DNA of 33,337 bases from Deltaproteobacteria bacterium (GTDB lineage: Bacteria; Desulfobacterota_B; Binatia; UBA9968): the NCBI GenBank assembly GCA_016193385.1, contig JACPSF010000224.1:1-33337 (forward strand). Reading direction: 5' to 3'. Each line of letters opens with the position of its first letter. Position 1 is the first letter of the stretch. Shown piece by piece: positions 7,394-14,710 of this stretch. Position numbers and translations under genes: made by a program. The notes beneath the pieces were generated by a model. It was not told where the DNA came from. It did not search any database and worked only from the letters and a program-made list of their open reading frames with translations.

Positions 7394-8143
7394 ATGAAAG
7401 GCGTCATCTTCGGAATCAATCCCGCGGCACGCGTGATCGACTTAAGCCATGGCGTCCCGCCGCAGGACCTAATGGCCGGAGCCCTGATGCTGCGCCAGAC
7501 CGCCCCCTATTTCCCCCGTGGCACGATCCACGTAGCGATCGTCGATCCAGGCGTGGGCAGCGAGAGGCGCCCGCTCCTGGTGGAGGCGGACGGAAGTTTT
7601 TTCATCGGACCGGACAACGGTCTTCTGAGCCTCGCCTTCGATGAGAAAGAGCCGCGCCACATTATCGAGCTCAGCAACGAGATATACCATCTTAAACCCA
7701 CCAGCCTAACCTTTCACGGCCGGGACATTTTCGCGCCCGTCGCTGCCTATCTCTCCCTGGGCATGCCGCCGCCAGACTTCGGACCCGCCGTGAGGGAGTT
7801 TCGCACTCTTCCCTGGCCCGAGATCACGGCGACGGACCGCGCCATCCAGGGAGAGATCGTATACATCGACAGCTTCGGCAACCTGGTCACCAATGTTGAA
7901 GAACGGACTCTCAGGGCCTTTCAGGCCGATAGGCTGACCTTCTCCCTCGGCCCTCTAACGATCCGCGGCTTGGCGCCAAATTACAGCGCCGGCAGCGACC
8001 GCGACTACCTCGCCCTAGTCAATAGCTGGGGCCTCCTGGAAATCGCCCTCTACAAAGGCAATGCTCACCTTTCCTGCGGGGCCAAGCTTGGTGACAAGGT
8101 GGACATCCGCACGAAGCCGGAAAACTCGGAGAGGGCTCCCTGA
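7394..8143 (+). CDS. SAM hydroxide adenosyltransferase (DUF62 family), start codon unclear
   Basis: Members of this family hydrolyse S-adenosylmethionine to adenosine and methionine, and relatives are fluorinases and chlorinases. Diagnostic segments are AARVIDLSHGVPPQDLMAGA, VAIVDPGVGSERRPLLVEADG, FIGPDNGLLSLA, FHGRDIFAPVAAYLSLG and YIDSFGNLVTNVEE. From ATG 7394 it gives 249 residues. However, family homology clearly begins upstream in the same frame: LLTDFGHKDPYVGI at 7352-7393 contains the invariant TDFG of the substrate pocket. Between that and the in-frame TGA at 7340 there is no ATG, GTG or TTG, only CTG 7355. Either CTG is used or the 5' end was damaged by the adjacent repeat. A TGATG overlap couples it to the protease gene. 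Confidence 0.85.
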   Translation: MKGVIFGINPAARVIDLSHGVPPQDLMAGALMLRQTAPYFPRGTIHVAIVDPGVGSERRPLLVEADGSFFIGPDNGLLSLAFDEKEPRHIIELSNEIYHLKPTSLTFHGRDIFAPVAAYLSLGMPPPDFGPAVREFRTLPWPEITATDRAIQGEIVYIDSFGNLVTNVEERTLRAFQADRLTFSLGPLTIRGLAPNYSAGSDRDYLALVNSWGLLEIALYKGNAHLSCGAKLGDKVDIRTKPENSERAP

Positions 8144-9072
8144 TGGATGGCGGTAGGCGCAAAAAAAGGCTCGGGCTTCACCTCTCCCTGTTCCTCATCA
8201 CCTTCGCGACCACCACCACGGCAGGAGCGATACTGAACGGCGTAAACCCCCTTGCCGATCCCTGGAGCATCAGCTCGGGCCTGCCGTTTGCCATCACGCT
8301 AATGACGATCCTCCTGGTCCACGAGATGGGCCACTATCTCATGTCGCGCTACCACGGCGTGCAGGCCTCGCTGCCCTACTTCATTCCCGCGCCGTCTTTT
8401 ATCGGAACCTTCGGCGCCTTTATCAGGATGGATTCCCCACCCCGTGACCGCCGCTCGCTGTTCGACGTCGGGGCCGCCGGACCTCTGGCCGGACTCGCCC
8501 TGGCCATCCCCGCCGTAGTCGTGGGGCTGCGGCTCTCCACCGTGGCGCCGGAGCCCGGAGCTGAAGGAAGCGTCTCGCTGGGCTCTTCGCTCCTCCTGCG
8601 TTTTCTCAGCTACATCACACTCGGCGTCTTGCCTGAGCAGGCTAATGTCATCCTCCACCCGATCGCCTTTGCTGGCTGGATCGGCCTCTTTGTTACGGCT
8701 CTAAACCTCCTGCCGATTGGGCAGCTCGACGGCGGGCATGTGGCCTACGCCCTATTCGGCCGAAAGCACATTTGGATTTCGCGGCTGGCCCTCGGCTCCA
8801 TTCTCGCGCTGGGAATACTCCGCTGGTGGTATGGTTGGCTGGTCTGGGGGGCATTGCTACTGCTCATGGGAGTCCATCACCCCTTGCCCCTTGATCCCGA
8901 CACTCGTCTGGACGTTAAGCGACTGGTTCTCGCTTGGTTGACTTTGGTTATCCTGGCTATCACCTTTACCCCCGTGCCGTTTTCCGTCGCGCCGCCGAAG
9001 CCCGCGGCGGAGCGCCTCAGCACCGGATCGGCCAGCCGACTGGCGCCGGAGCAGCATTACGGAGGCAGCTGA
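8143..9072 (+). CDS. Site-2 protease family membrane metalloprotease (M50)
   Basis: This 309-residue multi-pass membrane protein starts at ATG 8143, overlapping the preceding stop (TGATG). The zinc site is complete: HEMGH at residues 60-64 in one membrane helix, and the third ligand in [12 protein letters not shown] at 188-199. The segment [19 protein letters not shown] followed by [16 protein letters not shown] is the standard arrangement of soluble-domain-free M50 proteases. Such enzymes cut transmembrane substrates within the membrane, usually after a first cut by another protease. No PDZ or CBS domain is seen. The C-terminal tail after about residue 265 is short and basic. Its operon partners, a SAM-cleaving enzyme and dCMP deaminase, suggest housekeeping co-transcription and do not point to a substrate. 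Confidence 0.92.
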   Translation: MDGGRRKKRLGLHLSLFLITFATTTTAGAILNGVNPLADPWSISSGLPFAITLMTILLVHEMGHYLMSRYHGVQASLPYFIPAPSFIGTFGAFIRMDSPPRDRRSLFDVGAAGPLAGLALAIPAVVVGLRLSTVAPEPGAEGSVSLGSSLLLRFLSYITLGVLPEQANVILHPIAFAGWIGLFVTALNLLPIGQLDGGHVAYALFGRKHIWISRLALGSILALGILRWWYGWLVWGALLLLMGVHHPLPLDPDTRLDVKRLVLAWLTLVILAITFTPVPFSVAPPKPAAERLSTGSASRLAPEQHYGGS

Positions 9073-9533
9073 TGAGCGAGCGTCTGACGTGGGACCAGTA
9101 TTTTATGACCATCACCCGACAGGTGGCCGAGCGTTCCACCTGCAACCGCGCCAAAGTGGGAGCGGTGATCGTGCGCGACAAAAACATCCTGGCCACGGGC
9201 TACAACGGGGCGCCGGCTGGCATGCCCCACTGCACCGATGTAGGCTGCCTTATCTACGAATCCAAAACCCCGAACGGAGAAACAGAGGAGAACTGCTTCC
9301 GCACCATTCACGCGGAGATGAATGCCATCGCCCAGGCCGCCAAGAACGGCTCCAGCATCAAGGACGCCTCCATCTATATCACCCACACTCCCTGCATCCA
9401 TTGCCTCAAAGTTCTTGTCAACACCGGGATCCGTGAGATCTATTATGAGAGACCCTACAAGGTCCACACGTTGGAGGAGACCCTAAGGGCGACCCACGTG
9501 CGCTTAGAACAGGTCGACTTGGCACAAAAATAA
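9072..9533 (+). CDS. Deoxycytidylate (dCMP) deaminase
   Basis: This 153-residue zinc deaminase converts dCMP to dUMP, feeding thymidylate synthesis. ATG 9072 is chosen because GGAGG at 9061 precedes it at good spacing, it overlaps the protease stop (TGATG), and [12 protein letters not shown] is the usual family N-terminus. A longer in-frame reading from 8934 would overlap the protease. His80 and Glu82 (HAEMNAI) and Cys108 and Cys111 (PCIHC) form the zinc site and the proton shuttle. [23 protein letters not shown] is typical, and [17 protein letters not shown] matches dCMP deaminases more than cytidine or guanine deaminases. It is the last gene of the run and is followed at once by a hairpin terminator. 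Confidence 0.92.
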   Translation: MSERLTWDQYFMTITRQVAERSTCNRAKVGAVIVRDKNILATGYNGAPAGMPHCTDVGCLIYESKTPNGETEENCFRTIHAEMNAIAQAAKNGSSIKDASIYITHTPCIHCLKVLVNTGIREIYYERPYKVHTLEETLRATHVRLEQVDLAQK

Positions 9534-9562
9534 AAGAGGCGAGAATTTCTCCTCGCCTCTTT
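9533..9562. terminator. Bidirectional hairpin terminator between convergent genes
   Basis: AAAGAGGCGAG at 9533-9543 pairs perfectly with CTCGCCTCTTT at 9552-9562 around an 8-nt loop. On the minus strand the stem runs into TTTTATTTTT, a good U tract for ending the atpZ-I-B-E transcript. On the plus strand the T tract is short (TTT). It sits exactly between the dCMP deaminase and atpE stops. Confidence 0.85.
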
Positions 9563-9581
9563 GACCGTGCCTGACTCCGGG

Positions 9582-9908
9582 TCAGATCTTGCCCTGCAGG
9601 GCAAAGGCGATAATCAAGGCATAGATCGCGAGCGCCTCGATGAAGGCCAAACCGAGAATCATCGGGAGCTGAATCCTGTCCGCCGCGTTGGGATTGCGCC
9701 CGATGCTCTCCATGGCTGCCGCAGCCATGCGGCCTTGACCGAGAGCCGCGCCGAAAGCCGCGATCGCGATACCGAACCCGGAGGCCAACGCAATGGCCAC
9801 CTTCGCCGTCGAGTCGGTCCCGCCCGCCGCTTCAGCGGCGGCTAGAGCTGCTCCGGAACAAACCAGGACGAGTGCAACTGTAGCGAATAGAGAGACAAGC
9901 CTCTTCAT
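9582..9908 (-). CDS. atpE: ATP synthase F0 subunit c, with N-terminal leader
   Basis: This is the ring-forming proteolipid of ATP synthase, 108 residues. ATG at 9908 is chosen because GGAGG stands eight bases before it. A longer frame up to 9995 adds an Arg-rich stretch unlike the family. Residues 1-23 look like a signal peptide (MKRLVSLFATVALVLVCSG then ALA). The two ring helices follow, joined by the RNPNAADRI loop (71-79). Ion-binding Glu91 lies in LGLAFIEALAIYAL. The residue after it is Ala rather than Ser/Thr and the first helix lacks the sodium-site Gln, so proton coupling is expected. It follows atpB with a 76-bp gap and the operon ends at the hairpin 9533-9562. Confidence 0.95.
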   Translation of the reverse strand: MKRLVSLFATVALVLVCSGAALAAAEAAGGTDSTAKVAIALASGFGIAIAAFGAALGQGRMAAAAMESIGRNPNAADRIQLPMILGLAFIEALAIYALIIAFALQGKI

Positions 9909-9984
9909 CCCCTTACCTCCTTTCCAGCGCGCCGGCTCTTTGCACCGCCTCTCTCCTCTTCCTCTCCGCTCGAAGCCTGCCCGC

Positions 9985-10680
9985 TCAGTGCTCATGGCTT
10001 ACCGCCATGGCGACGTAAATCACGCTCAAAAGCGTAAAGACAAAGGCCTGGATCAGCGACACCAAGGCACCCAAGATGTAGAACAGGACGGGGATGGCCA
10101 CCTTGGTCAAGTCAGTAAAAATCTCCACGACCAGATGGTCTCCGAACATATTGCCAAACAGACGCAGCGCCAGGGAAAAGGGCCGGACCAAATGGGAAAT
10201 TCCCTCCAAGACAAAAAAGAACGGGGCCAACAGCAACACGGGGCCCATAAATTGCTTGAGATACCCGATCCCATGTTCGCGCACGCCAAAGTAATGGTAC
10301 GCCAGAAACGAGACTAGGCCGAGACCCAGCGTTGTGTTGAGATTATTGGTCGGCGGCGAGAAGCCCGGCACCAGCCCAAAGAGATTGGCAGTCAGGATAA
10401 AGATGAAAAAGCTGCCAAACAGGGGCACGTACTTGCGCCCCTTTCGACCTAGCAACGCATCGGTGAGGCTGAGGATAAGCTCAACGAGCAGCTCCGCCAA
10501 ATTCCTCAGACCGAAGCCCTCATCGGGAACCACCGGCTCCGGCGCGCGCAAGAGCGCGCGCCGCGCCAGATACGCTACACCAACCAGCAGGACCATGACC
10601 AGGAGCGCCGTCGCGGTATGCTGAGGCACAACCCGCCACCCCAAAGGCAGCAGATCGTACCATTGAAACGGGTGTTCCAA
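9985..10680 (-). CDS. atpB: ATP synthase F0 subunit a
   Basis: This 231-residue membrane subunit forms the two proton half-channels next to the c ring. Essential Arg173 lies in SLALRLFGNMFGDH, matching Arg210 of E. coli. SLIQAFVFTLLSVIYV near the C-terminus is the other signature. KYVPLFGSFFIFILTANLFGLVPGF is the conserved second-helix region. The start is a TTG at 10680 that directly abuts the TAA of the upstream subunit I gene, with GGAGGAAAGG just before it. The family-like beginning EHPFQWYDLLPL supports this start. Length is on the short side, as in Geobacter-type operons. Confidence 0.95.
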   Translation of the reverse strand: MEHPFQWYDLLPLGWRVVPQHTATALLVMVLLVGVAYLARRALLRAPEPVVPDEGFGLRNLAELLVELILSLTDALLGRKGRKYVPLFGSFFIFILTANLFGLVPGFSPPTNNLNTTLGLGLVSFLAYHYFGVREHGIGYLKQFMGPVLLLAPFFFVLEGISHLVRPFSLALRLFGNMFGDHLVVEIFTDLTKVAIPVLFYILGALVSLIQAFVFTLLSVIYVAMAVSHEH

Positions 10681-11061
10681 TTAGCCTTTCCTCCCCAGAT
10701 GCGCCCAGCCCCGCTCCGCGAGGATAGCGAAGAGCAGACATGTCACGCCGACGGCGAACGAGGCGGGGTCCACATCGAGGCGCACAAACAGGGCCGACAG
10801 CAAGCCCATGAAAAGTACCAGCTTCAGAACCAGCAAAAAGATCCCGGTTCGCACCCGGCGCCTCTCGGCAAAGGGCGCCAGCAGGTAGCGGATCCCCAAG
10901 CCGAGCAAGACAAAATTCACCCCCATAAATAGCCCGCCCAAAAAAAGCCCCGCCGGGTCAAGCAACCCGAGCGGAAGCAGAATAAACCAGAGCGCCAAGA
11001 GCAAAAGCCCGTGCCAGAGTTCAATGCGAAGCACCGGCTCTATCGTGAGCGCTGTCCTCAT
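10681..11061 (-). CDS. atpI: ATP synthase subunit I-like membrane protein
   Basis: This 126-residue protein has about four predicted membrane helices (residues about 13-34, 37-60, 71-92 and 95-115) and resembles the ATP-synt_I family. Those proteins assist assembly of the c ring or ion supply to the F0 sector. Sequence conservation in this family is poor, so the call rests mainly on hydrophobicity, size and position between atpZ and atpB. Its ATG overlaps the atpZ stop by four bases (ATGA) and its stop touches the atpB TTG, indicating strict translational coupling. Confidence 0.78.
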   Translation of the reverse strand: MRTALTIEPVLRIELWHGLLLLALWFILLPLGLLDPAGLFLGGLFMGVNFVLLGLGIRYLLAPFAERRRVRTGIFLLVLKLVLFMGLLSALFVRLDVDPASFAVGVTCLLFAILAERGWAHLGRKG

Positions 11062-11303
11062 CGGTTCTCATTCGAAAAGCGCTGCATCCACTGCACCAAC
11101 CTGACGAAGGCCCCCACCAAGGCGGCGAGCGTACAGATGGCCGTCAACCAAGGGAACGACGCTAGATAGGTGTCCAGCAGATAACCCAGAAAGAGGCCGC
11201 CGATAACCGTGCTCGGGAACTCCAAACCAATGGCTGCGTATTTCCCGAGCTTAAAAAAGAGGGGCTTCCGAGAACCTTCAGGCTCGTCCCTCGTTGGTAC
11301 CAC
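11058..11303 (-). CDS. atpZ: AtpZ/AtpI family accessory protein of ATP synthase
   Basis: This 81-residue protein has two membrane helices and the pattern LGKYAAIGLEFPSTVIGGLFLGYLLD, typical of the F0F1-ATPase subunit (ATPase_gene1) family found first in many atp operons. In other bacteria AtpZ with AtpI has been linked to magnesium or calcium transport and c-ring assembly. The start is GTG 11303 with AGGAG nine bases upstream. It is the first gene of the minus-strand atpZ-I-B-E operon and lies 143 bp downstream of hemL, across a hairpin-rich gap. Confidence 0.85.
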   Translation of the reverse strand: MVPTRDEPEGSRKPLFFKLGKYAAIGLEFPSTVIGGLFLGYLLDTYLASFPWLTAICTLAALVGAFVRLVQWMQRFSNENR

Positions 11304-11335
11304 AAAGACTTTCTCCTAGCATGGAATCGCCCTGA

Positions 11336-11452
11336 GGGTCAACCCATTCGACACCCCGCCCGCACGGCGGGGCTTGCTCCGGGTTGACGGTGAGCGACCT
11401 ACGAACAGCCTGACCCCGTGCATAGCACGGGGCATGAGCCGAACCGTCAACC
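11336..11452. repeat. Nested inverted repeats between hemL and atpZ
   Basis: Several perfect palindromic arms pack this gap: GTCAACCC (about 11336-11343) with GGGTTGAC (11381-11388); CCCCGCC (11354-11360) with GGCGGGG (11366-11372); CCCCGTGC (11414-11421) with GCACGGGG (11425-11432); and GGTTGACGGT (11382-11391) with ACCGTCAACC (11443-11452). The last arm contains the hemL stop codon. Two mutually exclusive folds share the GGTTGAC arm, as in an attenuator. No T tract follows on the minus strand. Confidence 0.6.
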
Positions 11453-12739
11453 TTCAGGCTCGCCACTCGCCCAACTCTCGCAGGCAGCGAGCGTTTTCTC
11501 TATGTCGCTGCGCGTATGAGCCAAAGAAAGAAATGCCGCCTCAAACGGAGACGGCGGGAAATAGACGCCGCGCGCCAGCATTCCATGGAAAAAGCGCGCA
11601 AAGCGACCCCGATCTGCACTCCGGGCGTCAGCGGCATCGCGAACACGCTTGGCGCCAAAGAACACCGTAAGCATCGAGCCCACCCGATTGATCACGCCGG
11701 GGAGGCGCCGCCGGAGGAGAATAGCTTCCAGGCCTTCTTGAAGCCGTCTCCCCTTTTCTTCCAGCTCCCGATACGCCTCCGGGCGCGCAAGCTCCGCCAG
11801 CGTCGTCCGCCCCGCGCACACCGCCAGCGGATTTCCCGAAAGCGTACCCGCCTGATACACCGGCCCCACCGGGGCCAATAGATCCATGATCTCCGCTCTC
11901 CCGCCGAAAGCTCCCAACGGAAGCCCGCCGCCCAGAACCTTGCCCAAGCAGGTCAGGTCCGGGCGAATCCCGTAAAGTTCCTGCGCCCCGCCGGGCGCAA
12001 CCCGAAACCCGGTGATCACCTCATCAAAGATCAGCAGCGCCCCGTCTCTTTGCGTCAACTCCCGCAGTCCCACAAGAAATCCGGGCGCCGGCGGTATGAC
12101 GCCCATATTGCCGCAGACCGGCTCCACGATCACCGCCGCCACGGCGTCCCGATGCTCGCGCAAGGCAACCGCCACCGCCTCCACGTCATTAAACGGCGCA
12201 ACGACGGTCTCGGCAGCGTAACCCGCCGGCACCCCGGGGCTATCGGGCAGAGCGAACGCCGCCACGCCGGAGCCGGCGCGCGCTAGCATCCCGTCGGCGT
12301 GCCCATGGTAGCAGCCATCGAACTTAATGACTTTTGTGCGGCGTGTAAAAGCGCGCGCCAAGCGCACCGCAGTCATCGCAGCTTCGGTCCCAGAACTCAC
12401 GAGCCGCAACTTCTCGATCGCAGGGAGCCGCGCGCACACTTCTTCCGCTAGTTGAACTTCGCCTTCGGTCGGTGCCCCAAAAGTTGTCCCGCGCCTCGTC
12501 GTCTCGATCAGAGCCGCTACTACTTTAGGATGCGCGTGGCCGAGAATCAGCGGACCCCAAGACCCAACGTAGTCCAGGTACACGTTGTCGTCGGCATCAA
12601 AGACGTAGGCGCCGTCCGCGCGCGCGATGAAAAGCGGATCGCCACCCACAGCTTTCCAAGCACGCACGGGACTATTGACACCGCCCGGAACTCGTTGCTG
12701 TGCGCGCCCGTACAGCACATGTGAACGCTCGGTCCTCAT
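11447..12739 (-). CDS. hemL: Glutamate-1-semialdehyde 2,1-aminomutase
   Basis: This PLP enzyme converts glutamate-1-semialdehyde to 5-aminolevulinate, the C5 route to heme. ATG at 12739 (430 residues) is preferred. A GTG seven codons upstream (12760) is possible. Signatures are RVPGGVNSPVRAW at the N-terminus, SSGTEAAMTAVRLARAFT for cofactor phosphate, GCYHGHAD, VEPVCGNMGV, LLIFDEVITGFR carrying the pyridine-nitrogen Asp, and LGKVLGGGLPLGAFGG with the Schiff-base Lys. YQAGTLSGNPLA is also diagnostic and separates it from acetylornithine or GABA aminotransferases. It lies next to oriC, where rpmH-rnpA is found in many other bacteria. Its transcript may read through the hairpin region into atpZ. 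Confidence 0.95.
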   Translation of the reverse strand: MRTERSHVLYGRAQQRVPGGVNSPVRAWKAVGGDPLFIARADGAYVFDADDNVYLDYVGSWGPLILGHAHPKVVAALIETTRRGTTFGAPTEGEVQLAEEVCARLPAIEKLRLVSSGTEAAMTAVRLARAFTRRTKVIKFDGCYHGHADGMLARAGSGVAAFALPDSPGVPAGYAAETVVAPFNDVEAVAVALREHRDAVAAVIVEPVCGNMGVIPPAPGFLVGLRELTQRDGALLIFDEVITGFRVAPGGAQELYGIRPDLTCLGKVLGGGLPLGAFGGRAEIMDLLAPVGPVYQAGTLSGNPLAVCAGRTTLAELARPEAYRELEEKGRRLQEGLEAILLRRRLPGVINRVGSMLTVFFGAKRVRDAADARSADRGRFARFFHGMLARGVYFPPSPFEAAFLSLAHTRSDIEKTLAACESWASGEPEG

Positions 12740-13010
12740 GGACGGAGATGTTCCTAACACCCGGTCGGTGGCGTGTCAAGGCGAGGCCGCGGATGGGCAA
12801 AAAAGTTTTTTCCTTTTTTTCTTGCAAAGGAGAGTAAAAAGGATTATGAAATTCTTCGCGATCAACAGCGCGGGAAAATTTTTTCATTCGTTGCCGGAGA
12901 TCACTAGCCTGAAGCGCGCGCGATGCGAGCTAGAGAGCTGACTGCGGAATCCCTCCTTGCCCTGCAGCTCGCCCGGGGTTGCGCTGGGTTCTCCGGCTCC
13001 AATTTCCCTG

Positions 13011-13040
13011 TTCACATTGTTGTTCAAGATCAAACATAAT
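13011..13040 (+). promoter_or_regulatory. Possible dnaA promoter
   Basis: TTCACA at 13011-13016 and CATAAT at 13035-13040 are spaced by 18 bases, about 120 bp before the dnaA start. The DnaA-box palindrome lies just downstream of the expected transcription start, where bound DnaA would repress its own gene. Confidence 0.4.
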
Positions 13041-13067
13041 GGGGCGATCTTTTTGTCTTTTGCCAGG

Positions 13068-13087
13068 TTATCCACAGCTGTGGATAA
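13068..13087. promoter_or_regulatory. Palindromic pair of consensus DnaA boxes
   Basis: TTATCCACAGCTGTGGATAA is a perfect 20-bp palindrome made of TTATCCACA (13068-13076) and its inverted copy (13079-13087), separated by GC. Both boxes match the high-affinity consensus. The position, 76 bp before dnaA, suits origin binding and dnaA autoregulation. Confidence 0.92.
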
Positions 13088-13162
13088 CTTTGTTTGTAAC
13101 TTTTACCGACTTCTTTTCCTGCTTCTAGCTAGCGGCGGCGTGAGGCACGAGGTTAATGGTGT

Positions 13163-14488
13163 ATGGATGAATTTTGGGAAGGGGCGCTGAAAGAGCTGAA
13201 AGAGCGCCTAGGAAAACAGAACTTCGATACCTGGATCAAGCCCATCCGAGTCGGGGAACCCACGCGGGGAGAATTTCTGCTGGAAGTCCCCAACAAATTT
13301 TTCCGCGATTGGGTCGCGGAGCATTTCCTGACCGAGATTCGGGAGACGCTCGCCTTTGTCTCCCGCCAGAGCGTCAAGGTCACCTTGAGCGTTAACCAAG
13401 AGCTGCAATCCCAGCCTAGGGTGGAAAGGAGGGAGGACAAGGAACGGGCGCGGCCCAAGAGGTTTAACAGCCTCATGCCCAAATACAACTTCGAAAACTT
13501 CGTCGTCGGGGCGAGCAACCAGTTCGCCCACGCGGCCTCGCTTGCCGTCGCTAACCAACCCGGTGAGCACTATAACCCGCTCTTCATCTACGGCGGTGTC
13601 GGCCTAGGCAAGACCCACCTCATCAATGCCATCGGCAACCGGGTCATGCAAAGACGGCCGGCGCTAAAGATCCTTTACATCACCTCCGAGGCTTTCATGA
13701 ACGAGCTGATTGGCTCCCTGCGCAGGGACAAGATGGATGAGTTCAAAAGTAGATTTCGCAACATGGACGCCCTGATTGTAGACGATGTCCAATTCATCGC
13801 CGGCAAAGAGAGGACCCAAGAAGAGTTCTTCCATACGTTCAACTCACTCTATGAATCGCACAAGCAGATCGTCATTACCTCTGACAAGTTTCCCAAGGAG
13901 ATCCCCGGTCTCGAAGACCGCCTGCGCAACCGCTTCGAGTGGGGGTTGATTGCCGACATCCAACCACCGGACATGGAAACCCGCGTCGCCATCCTGCTGA
14001 AGAAAGCCGAAGCGGAAGGGATCCATCTTCCCCATGAGGTCGCCATCTTCCTCGCCTCCCACATCTACTCGAACGTGCGCGAACTTGAGGGTTCGCTCAC
14101 CCGGCTCGGGGCCTTCGCCTCACTGACCAAAGCCCCTATCACTGTCGATTTAGCTAAAGAAGTGCTTCACAACATCCTCGGGCAGAGTCAGAGAGAAGTC
14201 ACCATCGAAAGCATCCAAAAGACGACGAGCGACTACTTTAGCATCAAGATCGGAGATCTGAAGGCAAAAAGAAGGACCAAGAACGTAGTGCTCCCCAGGC
14301 AGGTGGCCATGTATCTGTGCCGCAAACACACCTCTACCTCGTTCCCGGCGATCGGGGAAAGGTTTGGCGGCAGAGATCATTCAACCGTCATCCATGCCGC
14401 AAAAGCCATCGAGAAGCGGATCAAGGAGGATCCTACCATGCAGGCCACCGTTGAGAAGTTGGAAAAGACCTTAAATCTGCGAAAATAG
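13163..14488 (+). CDS. dnaA: Chromosomal replication initiator protein DnaA
   Basis: This 441-residue initiator binds DnaA boxes, forms an ATP-dependent filament and melts the origin. Domain I reads FWEGALKELKERLGKQNFDTWIKPI. A short charged linker (about residues 85-105) replaces a long domain II. The AAA+ core has Walker A GGVGLGKT with Lys150 and Walker B with Asp207-Asp208 (VDDVQF). Domain IV carries the box-binding signature GRDHSTVIHA around residues 403-412. The length is typical of short-linker DnaA proteins. ATG 13163 is the natural start, with only a weak AGG element before it. DnaA boxes flank the gene on both sides and dnaN follows, the standard bipartite origin layout. Confidence 0.98.
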   Translation: MDEFWEGALKELKERLGKQNFDTWIKPIRVGEPTRGEFLLEVPNKFFRDWVAEHFLTEIRETLAFVSRQSVKVTLSVNQELQSQPRVERREDKERARPKRFNSLMPKYNFENFVVGASNQFAHAASLAVANQPGEHYNPLFIYGGVGLGKTHLINAIGNRVMQRRPALKILYITSEAFMNELIGSLRRDKMDEFKSRFRNMDALIVDDVQFIAGKERTQEEFFHTFNSLYESHKQIVITSDKFPKEIPGLEDRLRNRFEWGLIADIQPPDMETRVAILLKKAEAEGIHLPHEVAIFLASHIYSNVRELEGSLTRLGAFASLTKAPITVDLAKEVLHNILGQSQREVTIESIQKTTSDYFSIKIGDLKAKRRTKNVVLPRQVAMYLCRKHTSTSFPAIGERFGGRDHSTVIHAAKAIEKRIKEDPTMQATVEKLEKTLNLRK

Positions 14489-14500
14489 CTGGGGACAACC

Positions 14501-14697
14501 TGTGGGTAGAGAGACAAAGGCCGTGGATAAGACGAAGCGATGACCTTTCTTGCGTCGTGTCCTGCAGTGTGGGGGATGAACCAGAGCTGCGCATCCACAG
14601 GAAAAAGGCTCTCCCAGTTTAGCCTTTTTAGCTTTTTGCCCCTTATCCACAGCACCTATTACTACTTCTCTGAATCTCTTATAAATAAGTAGTTTTA
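14501..14697. other. Origin core: DnaA boxes, DnaA-trio module and A/T-rich unwinding element
   Basis: The dnaA-dnaN gap contains a consensus box TTATCCACA at 14643-14651, a one-mismatch box CGTGGATAA at 14522-14530, and weaker ones at 14501-14509 (TGTGGGTAG) and 14591-14599 (GCATCCACA). Directly after the consensus box come a short C-rich spacer (GCAC) and five phased triplets at 14656-14670, CTA TTA CTA CTT CTC. An A/T-rich stretch follows (14680-14697, TATAAATAAGTAG). This is the layout of the basal unwinding system defined in Bacillus subtilis, where DnaA passes from double-stranded boxes to trios on one strand. Confidence 0.85.
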
Positions 14698-14710
14698 GTC
14701 AGGAGGCGTT

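Larger units (their letters stand above)
12740..13162. other. Upstream half of the origin region (hemL-dnaA intergenic)
   Basis: This 423-bp divergent gap holds an A/T-rich patch at about 12799-12880 with long A and T runs, a possible promoter at 13011-13040, and a palindromic pair of DnaA boxes at 13068-13087. A 31-codon frame starting ATG 12846 has AGGA just upstream but no known family. No tRNA or rpmH is present. Confidence 0.6.
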
